Positions 45,367-54,967 of a DNA stretch of 64,000 bases are shown here, piece after piece. This stretch comes from Methylobacter sp. (lineage in GTDB: Bacteria; Pseudomonadota; Gammaproteobacteria; Methylococcales; Methylomonadaceae). Where the stretch lies: the NCBI GenBank assembly GCA_030684815.1, contig JAUXXQ010000140.1, positions 57,817-121,816 of the forward strand, read 5' to 3'. How positions within the stretch are numbered: the stretch's first letter is position 1; every line of letters starts with the position of its first letter. Under the pieces are notes generated by a model, which did not search any database, had not been told where the DNA came from, and worked only from the letters and a program-made list of their open reading frames with translations. The position numbers were made by a program, and so were the translations under genes.

Positions 45367-45912
45367 ATGGCGAAATTATCCTTACAAGAACAGCTGTTAA
45401 AATCCGGTTTGGTTAGCGCCGCCAAAGCCAAAAGTGTAAACGCGGATAAGCGCAAACAAACCCAGCAGCAGCGCAAAAATAAAGTCGAAGTGGTTGATGA
45501 GGCCAAAGAACTGGCACAAAAAGCACAGGCTGAAAAAATTGAACGGGATCGCGAGCTGAATCAGCTGCGCCAGCAACAGGAAGAACAAAAGCAGTTAGCC
45601 GCACAAATCAAACAGATCATCGAATTAAACCGTTTGCCCCGGGATGCTGAGGGCTTGGCCTATAATTTTACCGATGATAACAAGGTAAAGCGGCTGTATG
45701 TCACCGCTGCCATGCGCGATCAGATTGCCGAAGGACGGCTGGCTATTGTCAAATTCGGTTCGCAATACGAAGTTGTATCTGCTGAAGTGGCAAAAAAAGT
45801 GCAGTCACGCGATGCTGCCAGTGTCATTGTTTTTAATGGACAGCATAAAACAGAAGAAAGCGTCGATGATATTTATGCGGCGTACCAAGTGCCCGATGAT
45901 TTGATTTGGTAG
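45367..45912 (+). CDS. DUF2058 (YaiL-like) protein
   Basis: MAKLSLQEQLLKSGLVSAAKAKSVNADKRKQ; YVTAAMRDQIAEGRLAIV. Confidence 0.85.
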   Translation: MAKLSLQEQLLKSGLVSAAKAKSVNADKRKQTQQQRKNKVEVVDEAKELAQKAQAEKIERDRELNQLRQQQEEQKQLAAQIKQIIELNRLPRDAEGLAYNFTDDNKVKRLYVTAAMRDQIAEGRLAIVKFGSQYEVVSAEVAKKVQSRDAASVIVFNGQHKTEESVDDIYAAYQVPDDLIW

Positions 45913-46001
45913 ATACGGAACGGGGTTATGGGCAGCGCCAGCCGAACTATGGGATTAGCTTAAAGCCTGACAGGTTCTTGGTTTGCAACTTGTGGATAAG
46001 A

Positions 46002-46457
46002 TTACGGGTTGCTACGATTGATATTATGCTGATGCTCAATGCCTTTGGTTAAATTATAGCCAGCGTCATTGAACAGGTCGCCGGTAAAAAACAAGTGCAT
46101 GTCTATGATCCAAGCAATTTTCTTTATCTTATTGTTTTCTATTATAATAGTTGCAAGTTTCGGATCGTTATTAATAATCTGATTCACAACTGTTTTTGGA
46201 TTGCCGGGGTCTTCTTTTAGCGCGCCAGACACAATTCGTTGGGCGGATTTCATGGTCAGCGTTGGGTGCGCGCCAGGTAGTTCGGCGTTTTTTTCACTTT
46301 TAAGTGACTGCGCATTAAAAAAACCAATGTCATAGACCAACTTAAACATCAGGCCGAGGATAACTATGCCGCCATAAACAGAGAGGCCAATTTTTAATCG
46401 TCTTCTAACGCGAGGGTTTGATAGTTTTTTTAGAATAGCGCGAATTTTCACATTCAT
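46002..46457 (-). CDS. Hypothetical single-TM protein
   Basis: 151 aa; TM segment IGLSVYGGIVILGLMFKLVYDIG. Confidence 0.6.
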   Translation of the reverse strand: MNVKIRAILKKLSNPRVRRRLKIGLSVYGGIVILGLMFKLVYDIGFFNAQSLKSEKNAELPGAHPTLTMKSAQRIVSGALKEDPGNPKTVVNQIINNDPKLATIIIENNKIKKIAWIIDMHLFFTGDLFNDAGYNLTKGIEHQHNINRSNP

Positions 46458-46677
46458 TGTTAGAGGGATCTGTTTTGGCTAATGCTGGCCATTTATACTG
46501 CACAGGGTATATTTTGCTTATGGATGTTGGGGAAAGGGTTGTCAGTGATGGATATGGCAATTATGTCGGGTTAAAAGCGCTATATATTTGTTAAAAAAAC
46601 CATATAAGATAAAGAGAAAATTTATCCGTACCTATATAAAAATAGGTGGGAGGCAACAATAATGCTGTTCTGAAGTA

Positions 46678-46764
46678 TGGTGCCGAGGAGAGGATTTGAA
46701 CCTCCACGGGGTTGCCCCCACCAGCACCTGAAGCTGGCGTGTCTACCAATTTCACCACCTCGGC
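46678..46764 (-). tRNA. tRNA-Leu(CAG), CCA encoded
   Basis: gccgagg...cctcggcacca acceptor stem; anticodon arm ccagc-ttCAGgt-gctgg; ggttcaaatcc T-loop; long variable arm. Confidence 0.95.
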
Positions 46765-46797
46765 AGAGGCTAGCTGTAAAAGCTAAAGTGAGCGCGC

Positions 46798-46826
46798 ACT
46801 ATACTAACCCTTCCTCGCTTTGTCAA
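46798..46826 (-). promoter_or_regulatory. Sigma-70 promoter of tRNA-Leu
   Basis: Reverse strand TTGACA-17 nt-TATAGT. Confidence 0.85.
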
Positions 46827-47017
46827 TTCGACTGTGAGTTTTTTGTTTAAACCTTATCTAGGACATAATGGTCGGCGCTTTGCCCATTGCGGAATATTTC
46901 GTTTGCATAACGCCCAAAACCTTTTCTCTTTCAATCCTAATCGATATACTAAGTCACTATTTAAGAACTATTCAGCTCCGGCCTATCTCTCCCCTTTCTT
47001 AATTTTTTATTAGAAAA

Positions 47018-49258
47018 ATGACACTAAAGTCTAAAAAAGACGTTGATTTTAATTCAACCAAAGACCCATACGCTCAGCGCGAAGCTGAGAAATATGAAAA
47101 CCCTATCCCTAGCCGCGAATTAATTTTGCAATTAATCGAACATGCAGGGAAGCCTTTGCACCGCGAAGAAATCGCCGAGGCGTTTACGCTTGATAGCGAA
47201 GATCAGCTAGAAGCGCTACGCCGACGATTGCGCGCTATGGAAAGGGATGGGCAGTTATTATTTAACCGGGGTAAAAAATATTGTTTGGTCAACAATGAAG
47301 ATTTAATTGCCGGGCGCATTATCGGACATGCTGACGGTTTCGGTTTTATTAAGCCGGATGACGGCTCTGACGACCTGTTCTTATCGCCACGGGAAATGAA
47401 TCCGTTGTTGCACAATGACAGGGCGCTGGTGCGTGTTGCTGGGGTCGATAAAAAAGGCCGCCGGGAAGGTGCGGTGGTTGAGATTCTGCAGCGGAATACG
47501 CATCAGGTCGTCGGTCGGCTGTATAAGGAAGACGGCTTTACTTATGTGGTGCCGGAAAATAAAAATATAGCACAAACCATTTTGCTGCAAAAAGGCGGTG
47601 CCGGCAAAGCCAAACAAGGGCAAATTGTTGTTGCCGAGATTGTCGAACAGCCGACTAAATTGCGCCAACCTATCGGCCGGATTATTGAGGTCATGGGCGA
47701 ACACATGGCGCCGGGCATGGAAATCGAGATGGCGATTCGCTCCCATGGCTTGCCCAATCAATGGCCTGATGAGTTGCTGGAAGAAATAAAACCGCTGAAA
47801 AAAGAAGTGCCGGAAGCGGCCAAAGAAGGGCGCGTTGATTTGCGCAAAATCCCACTGGTCACGATTGACGGCGAAGATGCCCGCGATTTTGACGATGCTG
47901 TTTATTGCCAAAAAACGCCCAAAGGCTGGAAGCTGTTGGTTGCCATTGCCGACGTTTCACATTATGTGCAGATTAATTCGGAATTGGACAAGGAAGCGCA
48001 AAAACGCAGCACCTCGGTGTATTTTCCTGAACAGGTTATTCCAATGTTGCCGGAGATTTTATCGAATGGCTTGTGTTCGCTGAATCCGCAGGTAGACCGT
48101 TTATGTATGGTTTGCGAGTTGCTGATTAATGCGGAAGGCCAGGTAACGCGGTCGCGTTTTTACGACGCAGTGATGAGCTCCCATGCCCGCCTGACCTATG
48201 ATGAAGTCGCAAAAATGCTGGTTGATGGCGATACTATTTTGGCCGACAAGTATAAAGCCGTGCTGCCGCATTTGCAGGAGCTGTATGCGCTGTACAAAGT
48301 GATGCGGGTGAGTCGCGAGCAGCGAGGCGCGATGGATTTCGACACCCAGGAAACCCGGATTGTCTTCGGTAGCGAGCGCAAAATTGAAAAAATTGTGCCG
48401 GTGGTACGTAACGATGCGCACAAATTGATCGAAGAATTCATGATTACCGCGAACATGGCGGCGGCGAAGTTTTTAAATGGCAAAAAAATGCCCAAGCTGC
48501 TGCGCGTACATGAAGGGCCGGGTACTGAAAAGCTGATGAATTTAAAAGTATTTTTGGGTGAGCTAGGCTTGAGTTTGGCAGGCGGCGACAAACCGACGCC
48601 GTTGGATTATATGCATTTGATGGAATCGATTAAAGGCAGGCCCGATGCGCATTTGATACAAACGGTGTTGCTGCGCTCAATGTCGCAAGCCGTTTACAGC
48701 CCCGAATTAAAAGGCCATTTCGGTCTGGCGTTGGAAGCCTACGCGCATTTTACCTCGCCGATTCGCCGCTATCCAGACTTGCTGGTGCATCGTGCCATCC
48801 GGCATTGTTTGCAAGGCAAACCGGTGGAAAGCTTTTACTACGGCGTTCCCGATATGGTTGTTTTGGGCGAACAGTGTTCCGCCAATGAGCGTCGCGCCGA
48901 TGATGCGACGCGTGATGTGGTGAGCTGGCTCAAGTGCGAATATATGATGGATAAGGTCGGCGAGGAGTTCCCTGGCATTATTTCAGCCGTGACCTCATTC
49001 GGTTTCTTTGTCGAACTGGCGGACATTTATGTCGAAGGCCTGATTCATATCAGCAATCTGGCGCAGGATTATTTTCATTTCGATGCGACCAGCCATCAAC
49101 TCAGAGGTGAGCGCACCGGTATTAATTACCGCTTGGGCGACAGCGTTCAGGTCAGGGTCGTCCGTGTTGACCTGGACGAAAAGAAAATCGATTTTGAGTT
49201 GGCGCAAAAAAGTGCCGCAATGGATAGCAAGCCTAAAAAAAGACGCCGTAAGAAATGA
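47018..49258 (+). CDS. rnr: Ribonuclease R
   Basis: IDGEDARDFDDAVYC, HFTSPIRRYPDLLVHRAI, C-terminal S1 domain and basic tail. Confidence 0.97.
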   Translation: MTLKSKKDVDFNSTKDPYAQREAEKYENPIPSRELILQLIEHAGKPLHREEIAEAFTLDSEDQLEALRRRLRAMERDGQLLFNRGKKYCLVNNEDLIAGRIIGHADGFGFIKPDDGSDDLFLSPREMNPLLHNDRALVRVAGVDKKGRREGAVVEILQRNTHQVVGRLYKEDGFTYVVPENKNIAQTILLQKGGAGKAKQGQIVVAEIVEQPTKLRQPIGRIIEVMGEHMAPGMEIEMAIRSHGLPNQWPDELLEEIKPLKKEVPEAAKEGRVDLRKIPLVTIDGEDARDFDDAVYCQKTPKGWKLLVAIADVSHYVQINSELDKEAQKRSTSVYFPEQVIPMLPEILSNGLCSLNPQVDRLCMVCELLINAEGQVTRSRFYDAVMSSHARLTYDEVAKMLVDGDTILADKYKAVLPHLQELYALYKVMRVSREQRGAMDFDTQETRIVFGSERKIEKIVPVVRNDAHKLIEEFMITANMAAAKFLNGKKMPKLLRVHEGPGTEKLMNLKVFLGELGLSLAGGDKPTPLDYMHLMESIKGRPDAHLIQTVLLRSMSQAVYSPELKGHFGLALEAYAHFTSPIRRYPDLLVHRAIRHCLQGKPVESFYYGVPDMVVLGEQCSANERRADDATRDVVSWLKCEYMMDKVGEEFPGIISAVTSFGFFVELADIYVEGLIHISNLAQDYFHFDATSHQLRGERTGINYRLGDSVQVRVVRVDLDEKKIDFELAQKSAAMDSKPKKRRRKK

Positions 49259-51012
49259 TGAACAAAGAACTTTTTTTTAGCGGCTATATTGATCGAATTG
49301 CCGATAAATTTAGTTTGCAAAAACCGTTTGCGTTTGAGATTTTAGCGATAGCGGCCATTTTGGATTTGAGTTTTGATGAAGTATATGATCATGCGTCCAC
49401 ATTAACAAAAGATAATAGCGGTAATATTAACGGGAGAAATGATGGTGGATTTGATGGGATTTATCTCGAAGAAGATGAGGATGAAAATATATTGCATGTT
49501 TTTCAGATAAAATCATCCGATTCTGTTGGGGATAATGAACTAGCCAAATTCGTTAATGATTTTCGTACTGTCTTTGTTTACGGTAATACGTTAAATTTGC
49601 CTTTGAATGAAAAAGTCAGTTCAGCTTTGCAAATCTATCAAACGTTAGTCAGTTCAGGTAGGGTCGTCGAAACGCGTTTGTATTTTGTGTTTAAGGGTGA
49701 AAAAGCTGGCGCTACAAAACCCCGAATTGATCGTCATGTTGAAAATACCGATAATCTGCAAGTTTTTGATAGCCAGGATTTATATGAACAAATTGATAAT
49801 CTGGTTTCAGAAAGAAAAAAACGCAAGCCTGTTACTTTCAGCTTTATGGCGGAAAAATCAAATATTTCGCTGCGTAGCGATCCCCAAGCGTTAATTTCAT
49901 TTTCTATACAAAATGTCAAAGCGGTAAATTTTCGTTTACCCGCCCTGGAGCTTTGCAAATTGCTAGACTTGGAGCAGCATACAAACAAGCGTATTGATAC
50001 GGTATTTAGTGATAATATTCGTGGTTTTTTACGTTATAACAAAACTAACAAAAATATTCGGGCCACGCTATTAGGCGACGATGCTGAATATTTTCCTTTT
50101 TTAAATAACGGCATTACTATAATTGCTGAGCGTGTAAAAATCCCTAAAGAAATGCAAGTCGGGTTTTATCCGCTTGAGGTAGTTAATCCGGTTATTGTTA
50201 ATGGCTTGCAAACCACGCATGTTATCTATGAGATTTATCAACAAGACTGCAACAAACTAGAAGATATTTATGTGGTGGTTAGGCTGTATGAAACGACCGA
50301 GCCCGAACTTATAGATAAAATTACCGAAGCGACTAATACCCAGTCGCCAATCAATTACCGCGATAAAATAAGTACTCGTCTTTTTAATGAATATACCAAA
50401 GAAATATTTGCTAATGCCGGTATTGGTTATTTAAGTAAACGTGGTGAAACATTTGAAAATAAGCTGAGTATTTCTTTACAAAAATCAGTCCATAGCGAAA
50501 CTGTGCTCAAGTTTTGGTATGCCACATTTTATGAGCAACCAGGGCGGGCAAAAAGTGCCAAGTCTAAGGTGCTTGAGGAACTTTTTGATGCGACAACCAA
50601 CAAGAATAATAAGTTATATCCTTTATTTAATGGCAGCAAAGACTCGCCTATCTATCGACAACTTCTTGAAACATTTTGGATTTATGAGTTTGTTGTGGCG
50701 CAACGCCAAACTCAAAAACATGAGTCAGACTTTGTTTTGTTTGCCGATGAGTTGATTGCCTATGGCATTTATAAGTTAATGAAAAAATCAGGTGGTTTTG
50801 TTAAAGAACGGATGGGCGATTGTTATTCGGCTGTTTATCATGCCATTCCTAAGGGTATAGAGATTGAAAAAGAGGAAAAGGCACAAAGCAAATCGACTTA
50901 TTCACACAATAGCTATTTTAAGTCTTTTAGATCACATTGGCTGCTAAATAAAGAGTTAGCGCTTACTCATTCGCCCAGCGATGACTCAATACCTGATCCA
51001 TTACTTCTGTAA
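49255..51012 (+). CDS. AIPR-family (abortive infection phage resistance-like) protein with PD-(D/E)XK-like N-terminal region
   Basis: FDGIYLEEDEDENILHVFQIKSS nuclease-like signature; AIPR core DNIRGFLRYNKTNKNIRATLL...FPFLNNGITIIAERV...NPVIVNGLQTTHVIYEI. Confidence 0.85.
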   Translation: MMNKELFFSGYIDRIADKFSLQKPFAFEILAIAAILDLSFDEVYDHASTLTKDNSGNINGRNDGGFDGIYLEEDEDENILHVFQIKSSDSVGDNELAKFVNDFRTVFVYGNTLNLPLNEKVSSALQIYQTLVSSGRVVETRLYFVFKGEKAGATKPRIDRHVENTDNLQVFDSQDLYEQIDNLVSERKKRKPVTFSFMAEKSNISLRSDPQALISFSIQNVKAVNFRLPALELCKLLDLEQHTNKRIDTVFSDNIRGFLRYNKTNKNIRATLLGDDAEYFPFLNNGITIIAERVKIPKEMQVGFYPLEVVNPVIVNGLQTTHVIYEIYQQDCNKLEDIYVVVRLYETTEPELIDKITEATNTQSPINYRDKISTRLFNEYTKEIFANAGIGYLSKRGETFENKLSISLQKSVHSETVLKFWYATFYEQPGRAKSAKSKVLEELFDATTNKNNKLYPLFNGSKDSPIYRQLLETFWIYEFVVAQRQTQKHESDFVLFADELIAYGIYKLMKKSGGFVKERMGDCYSAVYHAIPKGIEIEKEEKAQSKSTYSHNSYFKSFRSHWLLNKELALTHSPSDDSIPDPLLL

Positions 51013-51017
51013 TAATA

Positions 51018-51764
51018 ATGAAACCAAGCAAAATATACGGACTACATTCGGTGCAGTCGGCTTTAGATTATTCCCCGAAAAAAATCAATAAAGCCTGGGT
51101 TGACAGCCAGCGGCAAGATAAACGCTTAACGCAGTTAATCGACGATTTATTGGATTTAGGCATAGAGCCGGAAAAAGTCGAACGGAAAAAACTCGATAAA
51201 TTGGCCGACAGCCATAACCATCAAGGCATCGTGATTGAAGTCGATATGCCCGCTGAGTTATCGGAAAGCGATTTAAAAAACGCAGTATTGACGTTAACTG
51301 GAACACCGTTATTTTTGGTGCTGGATAATGTGCAAGACCCGCACAATTTTGGCGCCTGCCTTAGAACCGCCGACGCGACTGGCGTACACGGCGTGATTGT
51401 CACGAAAGACAATGCGGCCGGGATTACCCCGACAGTTTGTAAAGTCGCCAGCGGCGCGGCGGAAACCGTGCCGGTTTATCAAGTGACCAATTTAGCCAGA
51501 ACCTTACGCTGGCTGAAAGAGCAGGGCATTTGGGTGATGGGCGCGGCAGGCGAAACCACGCAGACCGCGTACCAAACCGATTTCACCGTGCCGCTGGCGC
51601 TGGTTGTCGGCGCCGAGGGCAAAGGTTTAAGGCGCCTGACTAAAGAACAATGCGATGTGCTGGTCAAACTGCCGATGCTGGGCAAGGTCGAAAGCCTTAA
51701 TCTGTCGGTTGCGACCGGCGTGTTGCTGTATGAAACTTTGCGCCAGCGCTCGGCTATTGTCTAA
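51018..51764 (+). CDS. rlmB: 23S rRNA (guanosine(2251)-2'-O)-methyltransferase
   Basis: YGLHSVQSAL; LDNVQDPHNFGACLRTADATGVHGVI; VVGAEGKGLRRL. Confidence 0.96.
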   Translation: MKPSKIYGLHSVQSALDYSPKKINKAWVDSQRQDKRLTQLIDDLLDLGIEPEKVERKKLDKLADSHNHQGIVIEVDMPAELSESDLKNAVLTLTGTPLFLVLDNVQDPHNFGACLRTADATGVHGVIVTKDNAAGITPTVCKVASGAAETVPVYQVTNLARTLRWLKEQGIWVMGAAGETTQTAYQTDFTVPLALVVGAEGKGLRRLTKEQCDVLVKLPMLGKVESLNLSVATGVLLYETLRQRSAIV

Positions 51765-51767
51765 TCC

Positions 51768-52388
51768 ATGCGCCCATCCATACATTCTCTTGCAGGCACC
51801 GATTTAAGCTGCATCCGCGATGATCGGGTGCTGTTCGAGCAACTGGCTTTTGAGTTGGTTGCGGGCCAAGTACTCTTGCTGGAAGGCAAAAACGGCAGCG
51901 GCAAGACCTCGTTGCTGCGCATTTTATGCGGCTTTCGCGAACCTGATGCCGGCGCACTTCATTGGTGCGGCGACGCAGTAAAAGACAGCCAGTTTTATGC
52001 ACAAATGGCTTATGTCGGCCATTTGGATGGCATTAAAAAAGAACTGACCGTGCTGGAAAATTTGAAAATGTCGTTGGCGCTCAGCAGTGTGGGCCACTAT
52101 TCAATCGACCAAGCGTTAAACAAAGTGCATTTGACCGGCTACGATGACATTCTGGTGCAGGCGTTGTCGGCGGGGCAAAAACGGCGCTTGTCTTTAGCCC
52201 GCTTGCTGATTACCGAAAACGTGTTGTGGATACTCGACGAGCCGTTCACATCACTGGACAAACAAGGCATTGCCCTGATTGAAACCTTAATGGCCGAACA
52301 TTGCGCCAATGGCGGCATGATTGTCCTCACCTCGCATCACGACATCGACCTGCCTGGGGTCGACGTCCAACGTATCAATTTATCCTGA
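51768..52388 (+). CDS. ccmA: Haem exporter ATP-binding protein CcmA
   Basis: EGKNGSGKTSLLRILCG; LSAGQKRRLSLARLL. Confidence 0.94.
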   Translation: MRPSIHSLAGTDLSCIRDDRVLFEQLAFELVAGQVLLLEGKNGSGKTSLLRILCGFREPDAGALHWCGDAVKDSQFYAQMAYVGHLDGIKKELTVLENLKMSLALSSVGHYSIDQALNKVHLTGYDDILVQALSAGQKRRLSLARLLITENVLWILDEPFTSLDKQGIALIETLMAEHCANGGMIVLTSHHDIDLPGVDVQRINLS

Positions 52389-53062
52389 TGTCCTTATCCC
52401 GTGCATTTTTTGCCGTTATCCGGCGCGACCTGGTTTTGGCGCTGCGGCGCCGTTCCGAAATAGCCAACCCGCTGCTGTTTTTTATCCTGGTCATCACCCT
52501 GTTCCCGCTGGGCATCGGCGCGCAGCCGCATTTATTGCAAGCCATTGCGCCGGGCATTATCTGGGTTTCCGCCTTGCTGGCAGCGATGTTGTCGCTGGAT
52601 AGCCTATTCCGTTCCGATTTTGACGACGGCTCGCTGGAGCAATTGCTATTAAGTCCACATCCGACCTCGGTGTTGGTGTTGGCTAAAATTATCGCCCATT
52701 GGTTAGTGACCGGTTTGCCGCTGTTAATAGTCGCGCCGCTGCTGGCGGTTTTTTTAGGCATGCCCAATCACGCGTTGGGTATTTTGTTGCTGACCTTATT
52801 GCTGGGGACACCGGTATTGAGTTTAATCGGCGCGATTGGCGTGGCGTTGACCGTAGGATTGCGTCGTGGCGGCATGATTTTGTCGCTGTTGGTGTTGCCG
52901 CTGTATGTCCCTGTGTTGATATTTGCCGGCAATGCCGTACAAATGGCGGGCACCGGTTTGCCGGTCGATGCACAGATTAATATATTAATTGCGATTTTAT
53001 TGATGGCCTTGGTATTAGCGCCTTTGCCGGTCGCGGCGGCATTAAAAATGAGTGTTAATTGA
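52388..53062 (+). CDS. ccmB: Haem exporter permease CcmB
   Basis: MSLSRAFFAVIRRDLVLALRRRSEIANPLLFF; ATG overlaps ccmA stop. Confidence 0.94.
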   Translation: MSLSRAFFAVIRRDLVLALRRRSEIANPLLFFILVITLFPLGIGAQPHLLQAIAPGIIWVSALLAAMLSLDSLFRSDFDDGSLEQLLLSPHPTSVLVLAKIIAHWLVTGLPLLIVAPLLAVFLGMPNHALGILLLTLLLGTPVLSLIGAIGVALTVGLRRGGMILSLLVLPLYVPVLIFAGNAVQMAGTGLPVDAQINILIAILLMALVLAPLPVAAALKMSVN

Positions 53063-53105
53063 TAATACCTCGTAAAATAATCAATTAAATTTACATCTGG
53101 AATAA

Positions 53106-54005
53106 ATGATAATGACATCAGCCAAGTATCTGTCTGTTTTTGCACCCGCGACCCCGCAACAAAGAAAAGAAAATTTCGACACTTACTGGGAGTTCACCCA
53201 GCAGCATGGCGGGGAGTTGCTCGAAGACGAGAAAAACTTAGTCAAGAAACGCGACCGGCTCAAGCATTTTCAGGATAATCCGGTTAGGCTGCGTAAGCCG
53301 TTGGCCGACCCTGCCGCTTTTTACCGTAATTATGTTGAGATGCAAGATGACCCTAAGTTGCTTGATCGCATGACCTTGATGCTGACCGGCATTTATAAAT
53401 TTGCCCGGCATGAGTGGGTTGGCATTAAGGGGGCTTGGGATGTGGTACCCGATATGGTGCATTCGTATACGGTGGAAGATAAAATCAGCCGGGTGCATTT
53501 AGCCGAGGAATTTTGCCATGTGCGCTTGTTTGATGAAATGCTCCTTACTTGCGGCTTGGATCAAGTCGAGTGGGTGCCGTTAGGCCCGATTAAAGAAAAA
53601 ATCTATGAGCAGTTTCCCAAATTACCGGGCTTTTTAATGGACACACCTGCTTTTGTCACTGAGCTGATGGGCGTGACTTTTTACTGTCATTTATACCGCC
53701 TGTTTGATGAAGTATTGGCTGATGAGCCGGAAGTGTGCGCCCGCTTAAAAGAATTGCTTGATGAAATTACTATTGATGAAGTCGCGCATGTCGGGCAACG
53801 CAGAAACTTTATCGGCCCTATCGGCATGAAGGTTTCAAAAGCGCTGGTGAAGCCTTTTTACACGTTATTTTTTAATGATATTCCTGAAGTCGGGCAATTG
53901 TTCGATGTTGAACAAATGATTAAAGATGGCGTCGCTTTCGATTTTAACGAATTACCTGACTATATGGTTGAGCGCAGTTGGATTCCATCCTATTGCAAAG
54001 CCTAA
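53106..54005 (+). CDS. Uncharacterised ferritin-like, candidate diiron protein
   Basis: 299 aa; carboxylate/His pattern E103 (FARHEWVG), E135xxH138 (AEEFCH), E186 (FVTELMG), E225xxH228 (IDEVAH). Confidence 0.75.
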   Translation: MIMTSAKYLSVFAPATPQQRKENFDTYWEFTQQHGGELLEDEKNLVKKRDRLKHFQDNPVRLRKPLADPAAFYRNYVEMQDDPKLLDRMTLMLTGIYKFARHEWVGIKGAWDVVPDMVHSYTVEDKISRVHLAEEFCHVRLFDEMLLTCGLDQVEWVPLGPIKEKIYEQFPKLPGFLMDTPAFVTELMGVTFYCHLYRLFDEVLADEPEVCARLKELLDEITIDEVAHVGQRRNFIGPIGMKVSKALVKPFYTLFFNDIPEVGQLFDVEQMIKDGVAFDFNELPDYMVERSWIPSYCKA

Positions 54006-54041
54006 TCCCCTTGAACCTTTTACTTTGAACCTGTTTTTTTC

Positions 54042-54806
54042 ATGTTTCTAATTCCTGATCCTGTCGTCCGTTTTTTTCACCGCATGGCGTCCCCGCCGCA
54101 TTTTTACGCATTTTCCCAGCGTTTGATGCCGTGGCTGGTGGTCATTTTTTTATTGCTGACAGCGGCCGGTCTTTACGGCGGCCTGTATTTGGCGCCTAGT
54201 GATTATCAGCAGGGCGACAGCTACCGCATCATTTATATTCATGTGCCTAGCGCCTGGATGTCGCTATTTATTTATGTAGTGATGGCGTTGGCCGGTGCCA
54301 TCGGCTTGATTTGGCGTATTAAACTGGCGGAAATAGTCGCGATTAGCAGCGCGCCGGTGGGCGCCAGTTTTACCTTTATTGCGCTGGTGACCGGTTCCTT
54401 GTGGGGCAAGCCGATGTGGGGAACCTGGTGGGTTTGGGATGCGCGCTTAACCTCCGAATTGATACTGCTGTTTTTATATCTGGGTGTTATTGGGCTTTAC
54501 GGCGCGATAGACGACAAGCGTACTGCGTCGAGGGCGGTGGCGATTTTGGCGCTGGTCGGCGTGGTCAATATCCCGGTTATTCATTATTCGGTGGAATGGT
54601 GGAATACGCTGCATCAAGGCCCGACGGTGACCAAAATGGATAAACCGTCCATCCATGTCAGCATGTTGGTGCCGCTGTTGCTGATGGCGGTGGCGTTCAA
54701 ATTTTATTATTTGATTGCCATGCTGCAACGGGCGCGGATTGAATTGCTGTTGCGCGAACGTAATGCACAGTGGGTTAAGAATAAGGTTGCAGAGTTGAAA
54801 TTATGA
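54042..54806 (+). CDS. ccmC: Haem exporter CcmC
   Basis: YIHVPSAWMSLFIYV; WGTWWVWDARLTSELILLFLYLGVI. Confidence 0.96.
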   Translation: MFLIPDPVVRFFHRMASPPHFYAFSQRLMPWLVVIFLLLTAAGLYGGLYLAPSDYQQGDSYRIIYIHVPSAWMSLFIYVVMALAGAIGLIWRIKLAEIVAISSAPVGASFTFIALVTGSLWGKPMWGTWWVWDARLTSELILLFLYLGVIGLYGAIDDKRTASRAVAILALVGVVNIPVIHYSVEWWNTLHQGPTVTKMDKPSIHVSMLVPLLLMAVAFKFYYLIAMLQRARIELLLRERNAQWVKNKVAELKL

Positions 54807-54964
54807 ACAGTTTACAAGAATTTTTCGCCATGGGCGGTTACGCCTTTTATGTCTGGACGTCTTACGGCCTGACTTTTGTGGTGCTGTTGGCCAATATTAT
54901 TATTCCGGTTATGCAGCGCAAACAGTTTTTACGCTCATTGTCACTCAAACAAAAACGGCAATAA
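54803..54964 (+). CDS. ccmD: CcmD, short haem-exporter subunit (absent from the ORF track)
   Basis: Direct translation MNSLQEFFAMGGYAFYVWTSYGLTFVVLLANIIIPVMQRKQFLRSLSLKQKRQ; overlaps ccmC stop. Confidence 0.9.
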   Translation: MNSLQEFFAMGGYAFYVWTSYGLTFVVLLANIIIPVMQRKQFLRSLSLKQKRQ

Positions 54965-54967
54965 ATT

